Made by a program: the position numbers and the translations under genes. From positions 124,001 to 188,000 of the forward strand of contig CAVRXB010000003.1 in NCBI GenBank assembly GCA_963724975.1: DNA of 64,000 bases, read 5' to 3'. The DNA comes from CAIWHR01 sp963724975 (lineage in GTDB: Bacteria; Pseudomonadota; Gammaproteobacteria; Burkholderiales; Casimicrobiaceae). Of this stretch, positions 54,133 to 63,391 are shown piece after piece; the first letter of the stretch is position 1; every line of letters begins with the position of its first letter. A model generated the notes under the pieces. That model made no database searches. It was not told the origin of the DNA and was given only the letters and a program-made list of their open reading frames with translations.

Positions 54133-56759
54133 CTCGAAGCCACCGGCGCGCCTCCCGCAGCGCATCGTCGTAGGCAAGCGCGCGGCCGACGGATTCCGCG
54201 GCCGCGCACGCGGACTCGGCCAGCGATTCCCGCGAGGTTCCGATGAGCGGCGCCAGGAACGCCTCGTCCGCGGGGTCGCGATGCAGTCCCGTGCGCTGCG
54301 CCTGCGCCTCCGCAGCCCCGTAGAGGCGCATGGCCTGCTCCCATTCCTGCCGCCGTGCGGCGAGGCCGGCGGAAACCTCCAGCACGCTTTGGCCCGCCGA
54401 CTGCGAGCCGATCTCGTTCACGATGTCGAGAACCTCGAGCAGCATGCGGCCGGCGCGTGCTTCCGCACCGCGTCCAATCGACACCATCGCGAGATTAAGC
54501 AGCCCGATGGCCGTGCTCTCGCGATCACCCAAGTCGCGCGCCAGCGCCAGCGTCCTTTCGTAGAGAGGTTCGGCCGCATCGAGCTCCCCCTCCGCGCGGT
54601 GAAGCTGCGCCAACGCGTTGTGCGCGGCCAGTAGCTCGCGCTTGTCGCCCACCTCGCGCGCCAACGCAAGCGCCTCCGTCAGATAGGCTCGCGCCGCGTT
54701 GGGGTCGCCATTCCCGTGCGCCGCCCACCCCAACGGCTGCAGCAGCGCGGTGACCATCGGCTTGTCGCCGATTTCCCGAGCGATCCCGAGGCCGTCCGTA
54801 AGGGGAATAAGCGCCGCGGAGTAGCGCCCCATCGTGCAATCGAACTGCCCCAAGTCGAGCAGCGCTTCGCATCGTGCGAGGTCGCGTTTGTGCGCGCCCG
54901 GCCGCGTGAGCGCCTCGCTGGTCATCCGGTGTCCCAGCGCCGAAAGCCCGCGGATGATCCAGTAGGGCTTGAGAAGGTGCGCGAGCTGCAGTCCCGACTC
55001 GGCTCCAGCCGGGACGCGGTCGCACGAGGCATGTGCGGACAGGAAGTTCTCGCGCTCGGAATCAAGCCGCGTGAGCCATACCCCCTGAGCGGGGCCGGCA
55101 AGCTTTGGCCGGGCCTCCTCGGCAAGGTCTCGATAATGCTCGAGATGGCGGGTGCGCACAGAGTTCTCCTCACCCGATTCAACGAGACGCTCCTGCGCGT
55201 ATTGCCGCACCGTCTCCAGCAATCTATAGCGCCCGGCATCAGGATCGAGCGCGACAAGCGATTTCTCGACAAGATTGGTCAGCAGCGACAGCACCTCGCT
55301 CGCGTCGACAATGTCGGCCGCACCGACGGCTTCGGCGGCTTCGATCGTGAAGCCGCCCGCGAATACGGCGAGACGCTGCAGAAAGATGCGCTCCGGCTCG
55401 GTAAGAAGGTCATAGCTCCAATCGATCAGCGCACGTAACGTCTGTTGCCGCGGCAGCACAGTCTTGTCGCCGCCCTTCAACAGGCGAAACCGATCGTCCA
55501 GGCGCGCCGCGATGTTTTCGATGGAAAGCACCCGCGTTCGCGCAGCGGCGAGCTCGATGGCAAGGGGAATACCGTCGAGCTGATGGCAAACGCCGGCGAG
55601 CGCCATCGCGTTCTGCTCGGTTACTTTGAACGTCGATTGCACCGCAACCGCGCGATCGATGAACAACTGCGCCGCATCGTACTCGGCGAGCGCTGACGGC
55701 GTGATCATTCGCGACAGCCCGGGAAACGCCAGCGCCGGCACGACGTAGGTCGCCTCCCCGGCCGCGTGCAGCGGCTCGCGGCTCGTCGCCATGAGTTTTA
55801 CCTGCGGCCTGGATTGCAAAAGCACGTGCACGAGTTCCGCGCAGGCGTGCACCAGGTGCTCGCAGTTATCGAGGATGACGAGGAATCGCCGGTCCTTGAA
55901 AACCTTGACCAGCGCCTCGAGGACGGGCCGGCCCGGTTCTTCCTTGACGCCGAGCACGGAAGCCACCGCCTGCGGCACGAGCCGCGGGTCGGCGATCGCC
56001 GCCAGCTCGACGAGCCACACGCCGTCCGGGAACTCGTCCATGAGGTCGGCGGCGACCTGTAGCGAAAGGCGTGTCTTGCCGATTCCGCCCGCACCCACGA
56101 GCGTCAGCAGCGACGAGCGCGCGAGCAGCGTCGCGATTTCCGCTTGCTCCCGCTCGCGGCCGATGAAGGATGTCAACTGCTGCGGCAGATTGTTGGGTGT
56201 CGCCTCCAGCGTGCGCAGCGCGGGGAAATTCGCCCGCAAGCCGGGGTGCACGACCTGGAAGACGCGCTCGGGACTCGCGAGATCGCGCAGTCGCACAAGG
56301 CCTAAGTCGCGCAAGGCGACGCCATCTGACAGGCGCTCGTCGACCAGCGAGCGAAACGGTTTCCGACACGAGGATCTGTCCGCCGTGCGCGACGCCCATG
56401 ATCCGGGCGGCGCGGTTTACGCTGCGGCCGAAGAAATCGTCGTCGCGATGTTCCTCGACTCCGCAGTGCAGGCCGACGCGGACCTTGAACGCGATGCCGT
56501 CGGTCGCTGCCGGGTCGGCGAGCGTCTGCTGCACTTCGACGGCCGCGTTGACGGCGTCGCGCGGATCGCTGAAGACGGCGTGCACGCCATCGCCCATCGT
56601 CTTCACGACACGGCCGCGGTTGCCGTCCACCGCTTTGCGAACGAGCGCATCGTGACGCGCCAGCGCACCCTTCATCCGTTCGGGCTCCCGCTCCCATAAT
56701 TGCGAGCTGCCCTCGATATCGGTGAAAAGGAAGGTGACGACGCCCGGCGATGCCTGCAT
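54122..56759 (-). pseudogene. Nucleotidyl cyclase - ATPase - TPR regulator, one frameshift
   Basis: Read through one frame change, this is an ~880-residue signalling protein. The N-terminal class III cyclase domain (VTFLFTDIEGSSQLWE, VVKTMGDGVHAVFSD, NRAARIMGVAHGGQ) keeps both metal-binding Asp residues and the Asn/Arg pair, so it could make cAMP or cGMP. A STAND-type ATPase follows (GREREQAEIATLL, Walker A VGAGGIGKTRL, ILDNCEHLV) and then TPR-like helices. The cyclase part is in the frame from 56759; the rest is in another frame from about 56350 (join near GCTGGTC), as if by one extra base. A start at 56807 is also possible. Confidence 0.8.
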
Positions 56760-56973
56760 GAGGGTGCGCGCGTCGCGCGGCGCGTTCGCGTGAGTCGGTC
56801 GGAGCATCAGGTTACCATTTCGCCGCGCGGGCGAGGTTAGGCACGCGGAATGCGTCGCATTCCCGGGATGCCGCGAGGTTGCGAGGCGCCGATGCGCTTG
56901 GCATGATGTCCGTTCGGCGCGCGTTAATTCGCACATGGTCCGGTTTGGCTCGATGAACGGAATTCACTCTCTC

Positions 56974-57360
56974 ATGTCGATTCGCATCGTCCGCCTCGGC
57001 TCGCCAAGACACCCGCAGGAAGGGCTTCGGCTCGGCACCGTTCGCCGGCCGCCCCGCGGCGTGCCGAAGACCGAGTACGCATCGCGCGATTTCTATGATG
57101 TGTGGTTGCCGAATCTCGCCCCGACCGAGGCGCTGCTCAAATCCGGGCAGAGCGCGGACAACGATCGTGCCTGGTCTAAGTTCGAGCGCGCGTTTCTTGC
57201 CGAGATGAAAAAGCCGGACGCGAGCAAGCTGCTCGATTTCATCGCCGCACTTTCGCACCGGACGAACTTGTCCGTTGGCTGCTATTGCGCCAATGAAGAC
57301 CGGTGCCACCGCTCGGTGCTGCGGCAACTGCTGCAAAAACGTGGCGCCGACATCGTGTAG
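56974..57360 (+). CDS. DUF488 family protein
   Basis: A 128-residue protein of the DUF488 family, opening MSIRIVRLGSPR, with YDVWLPNLAPTEALLK, WSKFERAFLAEMKKPDASKLLDFIAALS and the C-terminal cysteine motif VGCYCANEDRCHRSVL, where the cysteines and Arg are conserved. The family has no settled function. ATG 56974 fits family length; ATG 56935 and 56953 are in frame but without support. It is divergent from the cyclase-ATPase gene. Confidence 0.85.
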   Translation: MSIRIVRLGSPRHPQEGLRLGTVRRPPRGVPKTEYASRDFYDVWLPNLAPTEALLKSGQSADNDRAWSKFERAFLAEMKKPDASKLLDFIAALSHRTNLSVGCYCANEDRCHRSVLRQLLQKRGADIV

Positions 57361-57629
57361 TTCGAATTTCGCCACGGCCCCGGCGGGAGACCCCGCCGGG
57401 TTGCCGCGACTGCTGACCGCAACATGCCTCGAGTGCACGCCGCGGCGGCGATCCCGCATTGTCGGTTAGGCGCACCGCGCACGGTACGCGAAATCGCCGT
57501 TCAACCACCGCTCGCGCGGTCCCTTCACCTACATGAACCAACTCACGACGTGGACCGTGAACAAGGCGCGCCTTGTCCATTTGGTCATCCACCAGACCCA
57601 TCGGACTTCCGGGCGTTCGCACCAGTGCC

Positions 57630-57848
57630 TCAAGTCGCGCCAGAACGCCCAAGCGCGATCGCCCACTCCGCCAGAGACGAGTCCCGGTCGCGAGCTTTTT
57701 GCATCTGCGCGCGATCGACCTCCGGCGCTGCCATACGCACGACCATGCCGTCCGAGCGTTGCCAGTACGCTCCGTCGGATCCTGCCCGCACGAATTCGAA
57801 GTCCCGCAATCCGTACGGCCTGGCAAAATTTTCTTTTGCACGTTTCAT
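57630..57848 (-). CDS. Possible small protein (72 aa), unrecognised
   Basis: A 72-residue frame starting MKRAKENFARPYGLRDFEFV with a GAGG element about eight bases upstream of the ATG, and a protein-like composition (mixed acidic, basic and aromatic residues) unlike the Arg-rich shadow frames around it. An in-frame ATG at 57878 would add ten residues. No membrane segment, signal or known motif is present. Support is weak and rests on composition and the ribosome site. Confidence 0.35.
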   Translation of the reverse strand: MKRAKENFARPYGLRDFEFVRAGSDGAYWQRSDGMVVRMAAPEVDRAQMQKARDRDSSLAEWAIALGRSGAT

Positions 57849-57892
57849 TTCGTTTGCCTCACGGTTGTTGTCCTGCATTCCAGGCGCCGGAA

Positions 57893-57935
57893 AGAAAAAC
57901 CCGGCGCCGATCTTGTTTCGGCTGCCGGGCTTTTC
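57893..57935. terminator. Bidirectional intrinsic terminator
   Basis: An 11-base stem with a single bulge, CCCGGCGCCGA (57900-57910) with TCGGC-T-GCCGGG (57918-57929), and a seven-base loop. It is preceded by GAAAAA and followed by CTTTTC, so it has a T-tract on each strand, the better one (TTTTTCTTT) on the minus strand. A competing GGCGCCGG/CCGGCGCC inverted repeat overlaps its left arm. Confidence 0.75.
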
Positions 57936-57940
57936 GCTCG

Positions 57941-57971
57941 GGAGAAGTTGATTCGACTACGAATCTTCTCC
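57941..57971. repeat. Hairpin-forming inverted repeat
   Basis: GGAGAA (57941-57946) and GATTCG (57950-57955) pair with CGAATC (57960-57965) and TTCTCC (57966-57971), giving a 12-base stem with a three-base bulge and an ACTA loop. It sits directly beside the terminator. It could be a second transcript end, a structured RNA element or a binding site; nothing decides between these. Confidence 0.6.
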
Positions 57972-58718
57972 CTTGGGATAAGCCCGGCTCTCGATTGCAT
58001 TGCCCGCCGGTCGCGCGGCGTCGCCGCATGCATGCGAGCGCCGACGCGAGCCGAAGGCCAGTCCGGTTTCAGTGATGTGCGTCATGCGGTCTCGCCTCCT
58101 TTCGTCACGCCCTCTCGCGCGCGAAATGCGCACGACCAAAGGCGATCGTCTCATCAACGAGAGCAGGACTGTCAGAAGGGGAAGGAAACAGAAACCGACC
58201 TTCCAACAGTTCCGCCGTCTCACCTGGCGGAATGTCTTCCGGTCGGGTGAGGCTACTTCGTCGCGGCCACGCCGGCTTGCGCCGACGCCAGCAGTTCGAA
58301 CCACGTCATGCACATGCACTTGGCACGGGACGAACCGATCCCCTGGGCGGCAAAGCCCATGGCCGGAGTCGGATGTATGCGTGGCGCGCGGTTCATGTGA
58401 TTCGTAAGTGGTTCCAAGTAAGCGACGTTGTTCTCGATAGAACGAGTGAGCACAGTTTACCGTTGACACGCGAACCGGCGCAAGAATTTTTCACCGCGAC
58501 ATGAATATTCGTGTACGAAAAATGCAACATGGCTCCAGGCTCTACCGTCGCTGCAAAGAATTCGCGCGCGGTTCCGGCGGCGGCGACGGCGGCGGTCATG
58601 ATCCCGGCGACGTCACCCGGGTTTGACCCGGATATACGAATCGTGGACACTTCCCTCGCTCGACGTCCCCGGCACCTTCGCCGGGCCTATCTCGCGTCCG
58701 ACACGACCTACGACACGC

Positions 58719-60107
58719 ATGAGCTCCCCGCTGCCGATGCATCACCCGCTCGCGACGCTCGACGAGGACGCCTGGGAGGATCTGCTGAGCTTTATCGAGG
58801 AGCGTCGGGTCATCCCGATCGTCGGCCCCGAGCTCCTGAAAGTCGAGACCGAGACCGGCCCGCGCCTTCTCTACGACTGGATTGCCGAAAAGCTCGCCGC
58901 TAAGCTCGGCGTCGACACCGCGCAGCTTCCGCAGGCGTACACGCTCAACGACGTCGTCTGCTGGTTCCTCGCCTCGCGAGGCCGGCGTGAGGAAGCCTAC
59001 ACCCGCGTGCGCAGCATCCTTCGCGACGCCGGCTTCGCACCGCCGCTCGCGCTGCGCCAACTCGCGCAGATCACGGATTTCGATCTTTTCGTCACCACCA
59101 CATTCGATCCGCTGCTCGAACAGGCGATTAATGGTGAGCGTTTCGGCGGCGCGCAGTCGACCGAAGTCATCGCCTATTCTCCGAACCGCGTGGTCGACCT
59201 GCCCACCGAGCGCGAAAGGCTGCAGCGCCCGGTCGTCTATCACCTTCTCGGCCGCCTGTCGGCGTCGCCGACGTACGTTATCTCCGACGAGGACACGCTC
59301 GAATTCATCTGCGCGCTGCAAAGCGAGCACCTGACACCGGAGAAACTCTTCCATGAGCTCGAGCACAACCATCTTCTCTTCATCGGCAGCAGTTTCACGA
59401 ACTGGCTGGCGCGCCTTTTTCTACGCATGGCGAAGCGACACCGCCTGTCCGATCCGCGCGACGTCGGCGAAGTTCTGGCCGACAACCATTCCGGCAACGA
59501 TGGGCGTCTCATCACCTTCCTCCAGCAGGTGAGCTTGCGCACGCGCATCTACAGCGGTGCCGGCAAGTTCGTCGACGAGCTGCACCGCAGATGGATGACG
59601 CGGCACAAGTCCGGTGAAGTCATTTCTCTTGGCGCGGCACCGCAGCGCTTCCTGCCGCCGGAGCGCGAGATGCCGGACAACGCGATCTTCATCAGCTATG
59701 CGCGGGAGGACCTCGGCGCGGTCCAGAAACTGAAAGCGGGGCTCGACGCCGCCGGCATCAAGACCTGGTTCGACCTGGAGCGTCTCGAGGGTGGCGACGA
59801 TTACGATCGCAAGATCCAGCGCAACATCAGCCGCTGCTCGTATTTCATCCCGATCGTCTCCGCCGCGACGGAGCATAGGCTCGAAGGCTACTTCCGCCGC
59901 GAATGGAGCTATGCGATCGATCGAGCCCGCAACATCGCCGAAGGCGCGATCTTCATCCTGCCGATAACGATTGACGATACGAATGGCGGCGACGCGCAGG
60001 TGCCGGACAAATTCAAGGCTGTGCACTTCACGCACCTGCCGGGCGGTGAAATCACGCCCGAATTCGCGCGGCGCCTCAAAGACTTCCTGTCGACGCGCCA
60101 TTCGTGA
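58719..60107 (+). CDS. SIR2-like / TIR domain protein
   Basis: A 462-residue two-domain protein. Residues ~15-300 resemble a SIR2-type NAD-binding fold (RRVIPIVGPELL at 30-40, LFVTTTFDPLLEQ, VVYHLLGRL, LLFIGSSFTNWLARL). Where active SIR2 proteins have TTN(F/Y)D this has TTTFD (T128 for Asn), and the HG dipeptide position is L177-G178, so catalysis by this part is doubtful. Residues ~321-460 are a TIR domain (AIFISYAREDLGAVQKLKAGL, IKTWFDLERLEGGDDY) with the likely catalytic Glu E395 in FRREWSYAI. TIR domains of this kind often cleave or modify NAD. ATG 58719 is preferred over TTG 58623 and ATG 58737. The STAND gene starts 13 bases after its stop. Confidence 0.82.
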   Translation: MSSPLPMHHPLATLDEDAWEDLLSFIEERRVIPIVGPELLKVETETGPRLLYDWIAEKLAAKLGVDTAQLPQAYTLNDVVCWFLASRGRREEAYTRVRSILRDAGFAPPLALRQLAQITDFDLFVTTTFDPLLEQAINGERFGGAQSTEVIAYSPNRVVDLPTERERLQRPVVYHLLGRLSASPTYVISDEDTLEFICALQSEHLTPEKLFHELEHNHLLFIGSSFTNWLARLFLRMAKRHRLSDPRDVGEVLADNHSGNDGRLITFLQQVSLRTRIYSGAGKFVDELHRRWMTRHKSGEVISLGAAPQRFLPPEREMPDNAIFISYAREDLGAVQKLKAGLDAAGIKTWFDLERLEGGDDYDRKIQRNISRCSYFIPIVSAATEHRLEGYFRREWSYAIDRARNIAEGAIFILPITIDDTNGGDAQVPDKFKAVHFTHLPGGEITPEFARRLKDFLSTRHS

Positions 60108-60120
60108 AAGCAGTCGCAGC

Positions 60121-63100
60121 ATGAGCCCGGACGCCTCCACTTCGCCCGATTCGGCCGCCGCGCAGCCGGCCGTCGACCCGCAGCACCCGTGGCTCGGGCT
60201 CGACTCGTTCACCGAGGAGACGCGCGCCTATTTCTACGGGCGCGAGGAGGAGGTCGCCGAGCTCGGCCGCCGCGTCCAGCGCAAGCTGCTGACGATCCTG
60301 TTCGGCCAATCGGGCCTCGGCAAGACGTCGATCCTGCGCGCCGGCATCGCGCCGAGACTGCGGCCGCTCGGCTACTGCCCCGTCTACGTGCGGATCGACT
60401 ATTCCGCCGACACCCCGTCACCCTCCGAGCAGATCAAGGACGCGATCTTCCGCGCGACCCGCGCGTCCGGGCAGTGGACGCAACCGGGCACGGCGGTCGA
60501 GGGCGAATCGTTGTGGGAGTTCCTGCACCATCGCGACGACGTGCTCCGCGACGAGTCTGGCCGGACGCTGATTCCGCTTCTCATCTTCGACCAGTTCGAG
60601 GAGATCTTCACGCTCGCGCAGGGAGATGACTTCGGCCGCAAGCGGGCGGCGGCGTTCGTCGAGGACCTGGCCGACCTGGTCGAGAACCGCGCGCCCAAGG
60701 CGCTCGAGGCCCGGATCGAGCAGGACGATTCTGCCGCCGAGCGCTTCGACTTCACGCGCGGCGACTACCGGATCCTGATCGCGCTCCGCGAAGATTACCT
60801 CGCGCACCTCGAGGGCCTCAAGGCCGATATGCCCTCGATCACGCAAAACCGGATGCGGCTCGCGCGGATGACCGGCGCGCAGGCGCTCGACGCGGTGCGC
60901 AAACCGGGCGGGTCGCTCGTCAACGAGGAGGTGGCCGAAGCGATCGTGCGCTTCATCGCCGGCGGCTCGGAGCTGCGCAACGCCGAGGTCGAGCCGTCGC
61001 TCCTCTCGCTCATCTGCCGCGAGCTCAACAACGCCCGCATCGCACAGGGCCGAAGCGAGATCTCCGCCGACCTCCTCGCCGGCTCGCGCGACACGATCCT
61101 CTCCGAGTTCTACGAGCGCGCGCTCGCCGATCAGCCACCGGGCGTGCGCAGGTTCATCGAAGACGAGATGCTCACCGAGTCGGGCTTCCGCGAGAGCCTG
61201 GCCGAGGAGCGCGTGGTCAAGGCCTTCACCGCGGCCGGCGCGGCGCCCGGCGCGCTCGCGACCCTCGTCAACCGGCGGTTGCTGCGCATCGAGGAGCGGC
61301 TCGACCTGCGCCGCGTCGAGCTCACGCACGACGTGCTGTGCGGCGTCGTTGGCGAGAGCCGCGACCTGCGCCACGAGCGCGAAGCGCGCGACGAGGCGGA
61401 GCGGCAGCTCGAGGCGCAACGGGAGCGCGAGCTGGCGACGCCGCAGGGCGCTGGTACGCGCACGCAAGATCGCCGCCGGGTGCGCGGTGCTCGCGCTGGT
61501 GGCCGCGGGTAGCGCCGTGTTCGGCTACGTGAGCATGAAGCGCGCCCAGGAGGCGGAGGCGAAGGCCGACGCAACGCGCCTGATGGCCGAGCAGGCGCGC
61601 GGCGAATCCGAGAAGCTCGTCGTCTACCTGCTCGACGACTTCTATCGCGAGCTCGAACCTGTCGGGCCGTCTCAACATCGTCGGTGAGCTGGCGAAGCGC
61701 GCGATCGACTACTACCAGGCGCTGCCCGCCGAGTTGCGGACGACCGACACCGAGCGCAATCAGGCGCTGGCGCAGGTGCGGTATGGCGCCGTCCTGCGCA
61801 TCCAGAGCAGGTACGACGAGGCGCGCAAGGTGCTCGGCATTGCGATTCCGGCCCTCGATGCGCTCCGCGCGCAAAGGCGACACGAGCGAAGCCGCTGCGA
61901 TCGGCCTCGCGATCGGGCTGGTGGCGCAATCGCGCGCGGTGGATTCGGTCAGGCCAGGACCGCGACACCCTGCCGCCGGCGGAGCACGCCGTGGCCGTGC
62001 TTGTGTCGACGGCCGAGGCAAGCGACGCGAGTGTAGCGCTGCGTCGCGCGTACGGCGGCAGCGTTGACGCAGCTCGGCTACGTGCAAACGCGGCAGAATC
62101 GCGACGAAGCCGCCGTGGCTTCGCTGCTGGCGGCGTTGGCGGCCTATCGGAGCATCGACAATCTGCAGGCGGACAGCGACGCCGCGGCCAACTTCGGCAT
62201 CGCCACTGCCTGGCTGATGGAGCCCTACATCAAGCTGGACCGGTCGCCGAGGCGCCAGAGCCGGCCAGGAGGGGCTTCGCGTGACTTCGCAGGCGCTCGA
62301 ACGCCAGCCGACGAACATGCTGGCGTTGCGCTCGCGCGCCCTGATCTCTGGCAGCCTTTCAGCCGTCGCGGAAAACGAGCTGCAGCCGGCGCGCCGCCTG
62401 GCCGCGTCCGATGACGCGGCGCGCGACTGGGCCCTGCTGTCGCGCATCGACCCGAGCAACATGATCACGAAGGGGAACCTGATCAGCACACGGAACAACT
62501 CGGGCGGGGCGCTGTGGGATCTGGGGCGCCCGCGCGCTACCCTGGCAAAGAACCTGGAGAACCGCGAATGGGAGTCCGCGGCAGCAACCTCGACCCTGGT
62601 CGCCGGTCCGCTGTCCTTCAGTCTCTATTGGTGCGCAATCACCGCCGCCGAGCTCGGTCAGGCCGCGGCGGCCGAGAAATATCTTGCCGACTCGCTCCGT
62701 CATTTCGAAACCGCCTTGCGCGACATCCCGCAGGCTTCCTTCGACCATGGCTATTGGCGGGCGTTTGGAAGCGTCGCCCCGGTGGAGCTGGCCAATATAC
62801 AGGGCGACCCAGCGCGTGCCCGCGAGGCTGGCACGGCCGTGCGCGAGAGGTTGTCGCAGTTGAAGCCCGTCAATGACTACGACCGGCAGCGCGTTGCCGA
62901 GCTGCAGCGCCGTCTGCACCTGGCGCTTGGCTGGGCCGGACTGCAGGCCGGGGATTTTGCCGCAGCGCAAGGCCATTTCAGCCAGGTGGCGGAAGCCCGC
63001 AAGCTGCTGCTGACGCGGGCCCTCGCCCAAAGGCGCGAGGCGGCCGACGACGCGGCACTGCTGGCGATCGCGTTGGCCCACAGCGGGCGCATCGACGAAG

Positions 63101-63351
63101 CGCGCGCGCTGGCCGAGCCCGCGCTAGCGTTTCAGCGCGAGCTGGATGCTCGGCGTACCGATGACCAATGGCACAAGTTGAGCCTCGCGCTCGCGCTCAT
63201 GGCCGCAGCGAAATCGACACCGGCGAAGACCGGCGCACTGCTCGTCGAGGCCCAGGCTGCGCTCGACAGCCTGCCCGCCGAAGCGCGCGGTGTGCACACG
63301 AGCCGGGTGGTACAGGGCCTGATTACGGATGCGCGCCGCACGGCGCGCTGA
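60121..63351 (+). pseudogene. STAND NTPase with membrane segment and TPR-like tail, six frame changes
   Basis: A single large gene of about 1,076 residues is apparent if frame changes are ignored. Residues 1-435 are intact: PWLGLDSFTEETRAYFYGREEEVAEL, Walker A at 62-70 (GQSGLGKTS), Walker B with D157 (LLIFDQFEE), the sensor region and winged-helix-like part (LVNRRLLRIEERLDLRRVELTHDVL), as in STAND group 1 NTPases. A membrane segment (ALVAAGSAVFGYVSM region), a coiled stretch and TPR-like helices (RAIDYYQALPAEL; AELGQAAAAEKYLADSL) follow. Frame changes occur near 61435, 61672, 61873, 61945, 62064 and 62260, all by +1; the last frame runs to the stop at 63351. It follows the SIR2-TIR gene by 13 bases, so it should be its switch or sensor partner. 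Confidence 0.8.
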
Positions 63352-63391
63352 TGGACGTAGTCCGGCCCGTGGGACTCGCACCGGGTACGCC

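Larger units (their letters stand above)
57361..58718. other. 1.36-kb region with little coding support
   Basis: Between the DUF488 gene and the SIR2-TIR gene no convincing protein is seen. Open frames on both strands exist but are Arg/Ser-rich shadows without signals or known motifs, apart from one weak small candidate (57630-57848, minus). The region holds a strong bidirectional terminator (57893-57935) and a long hairpin just beyond it (57941-57971). The right half (58300-58700) is less GC-rich than its surroundings and may contain the promoter of the SIR2-TIR gene or a decayed gene. Confidence 0.5.

Noticed and set aside
58393..58650. 85-codon minus-strand frame and the 66-codon frame at 58253-58453
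   Set aside because: No ribosome site, motif or convincing composition; kept only as part of the gene-poor region.
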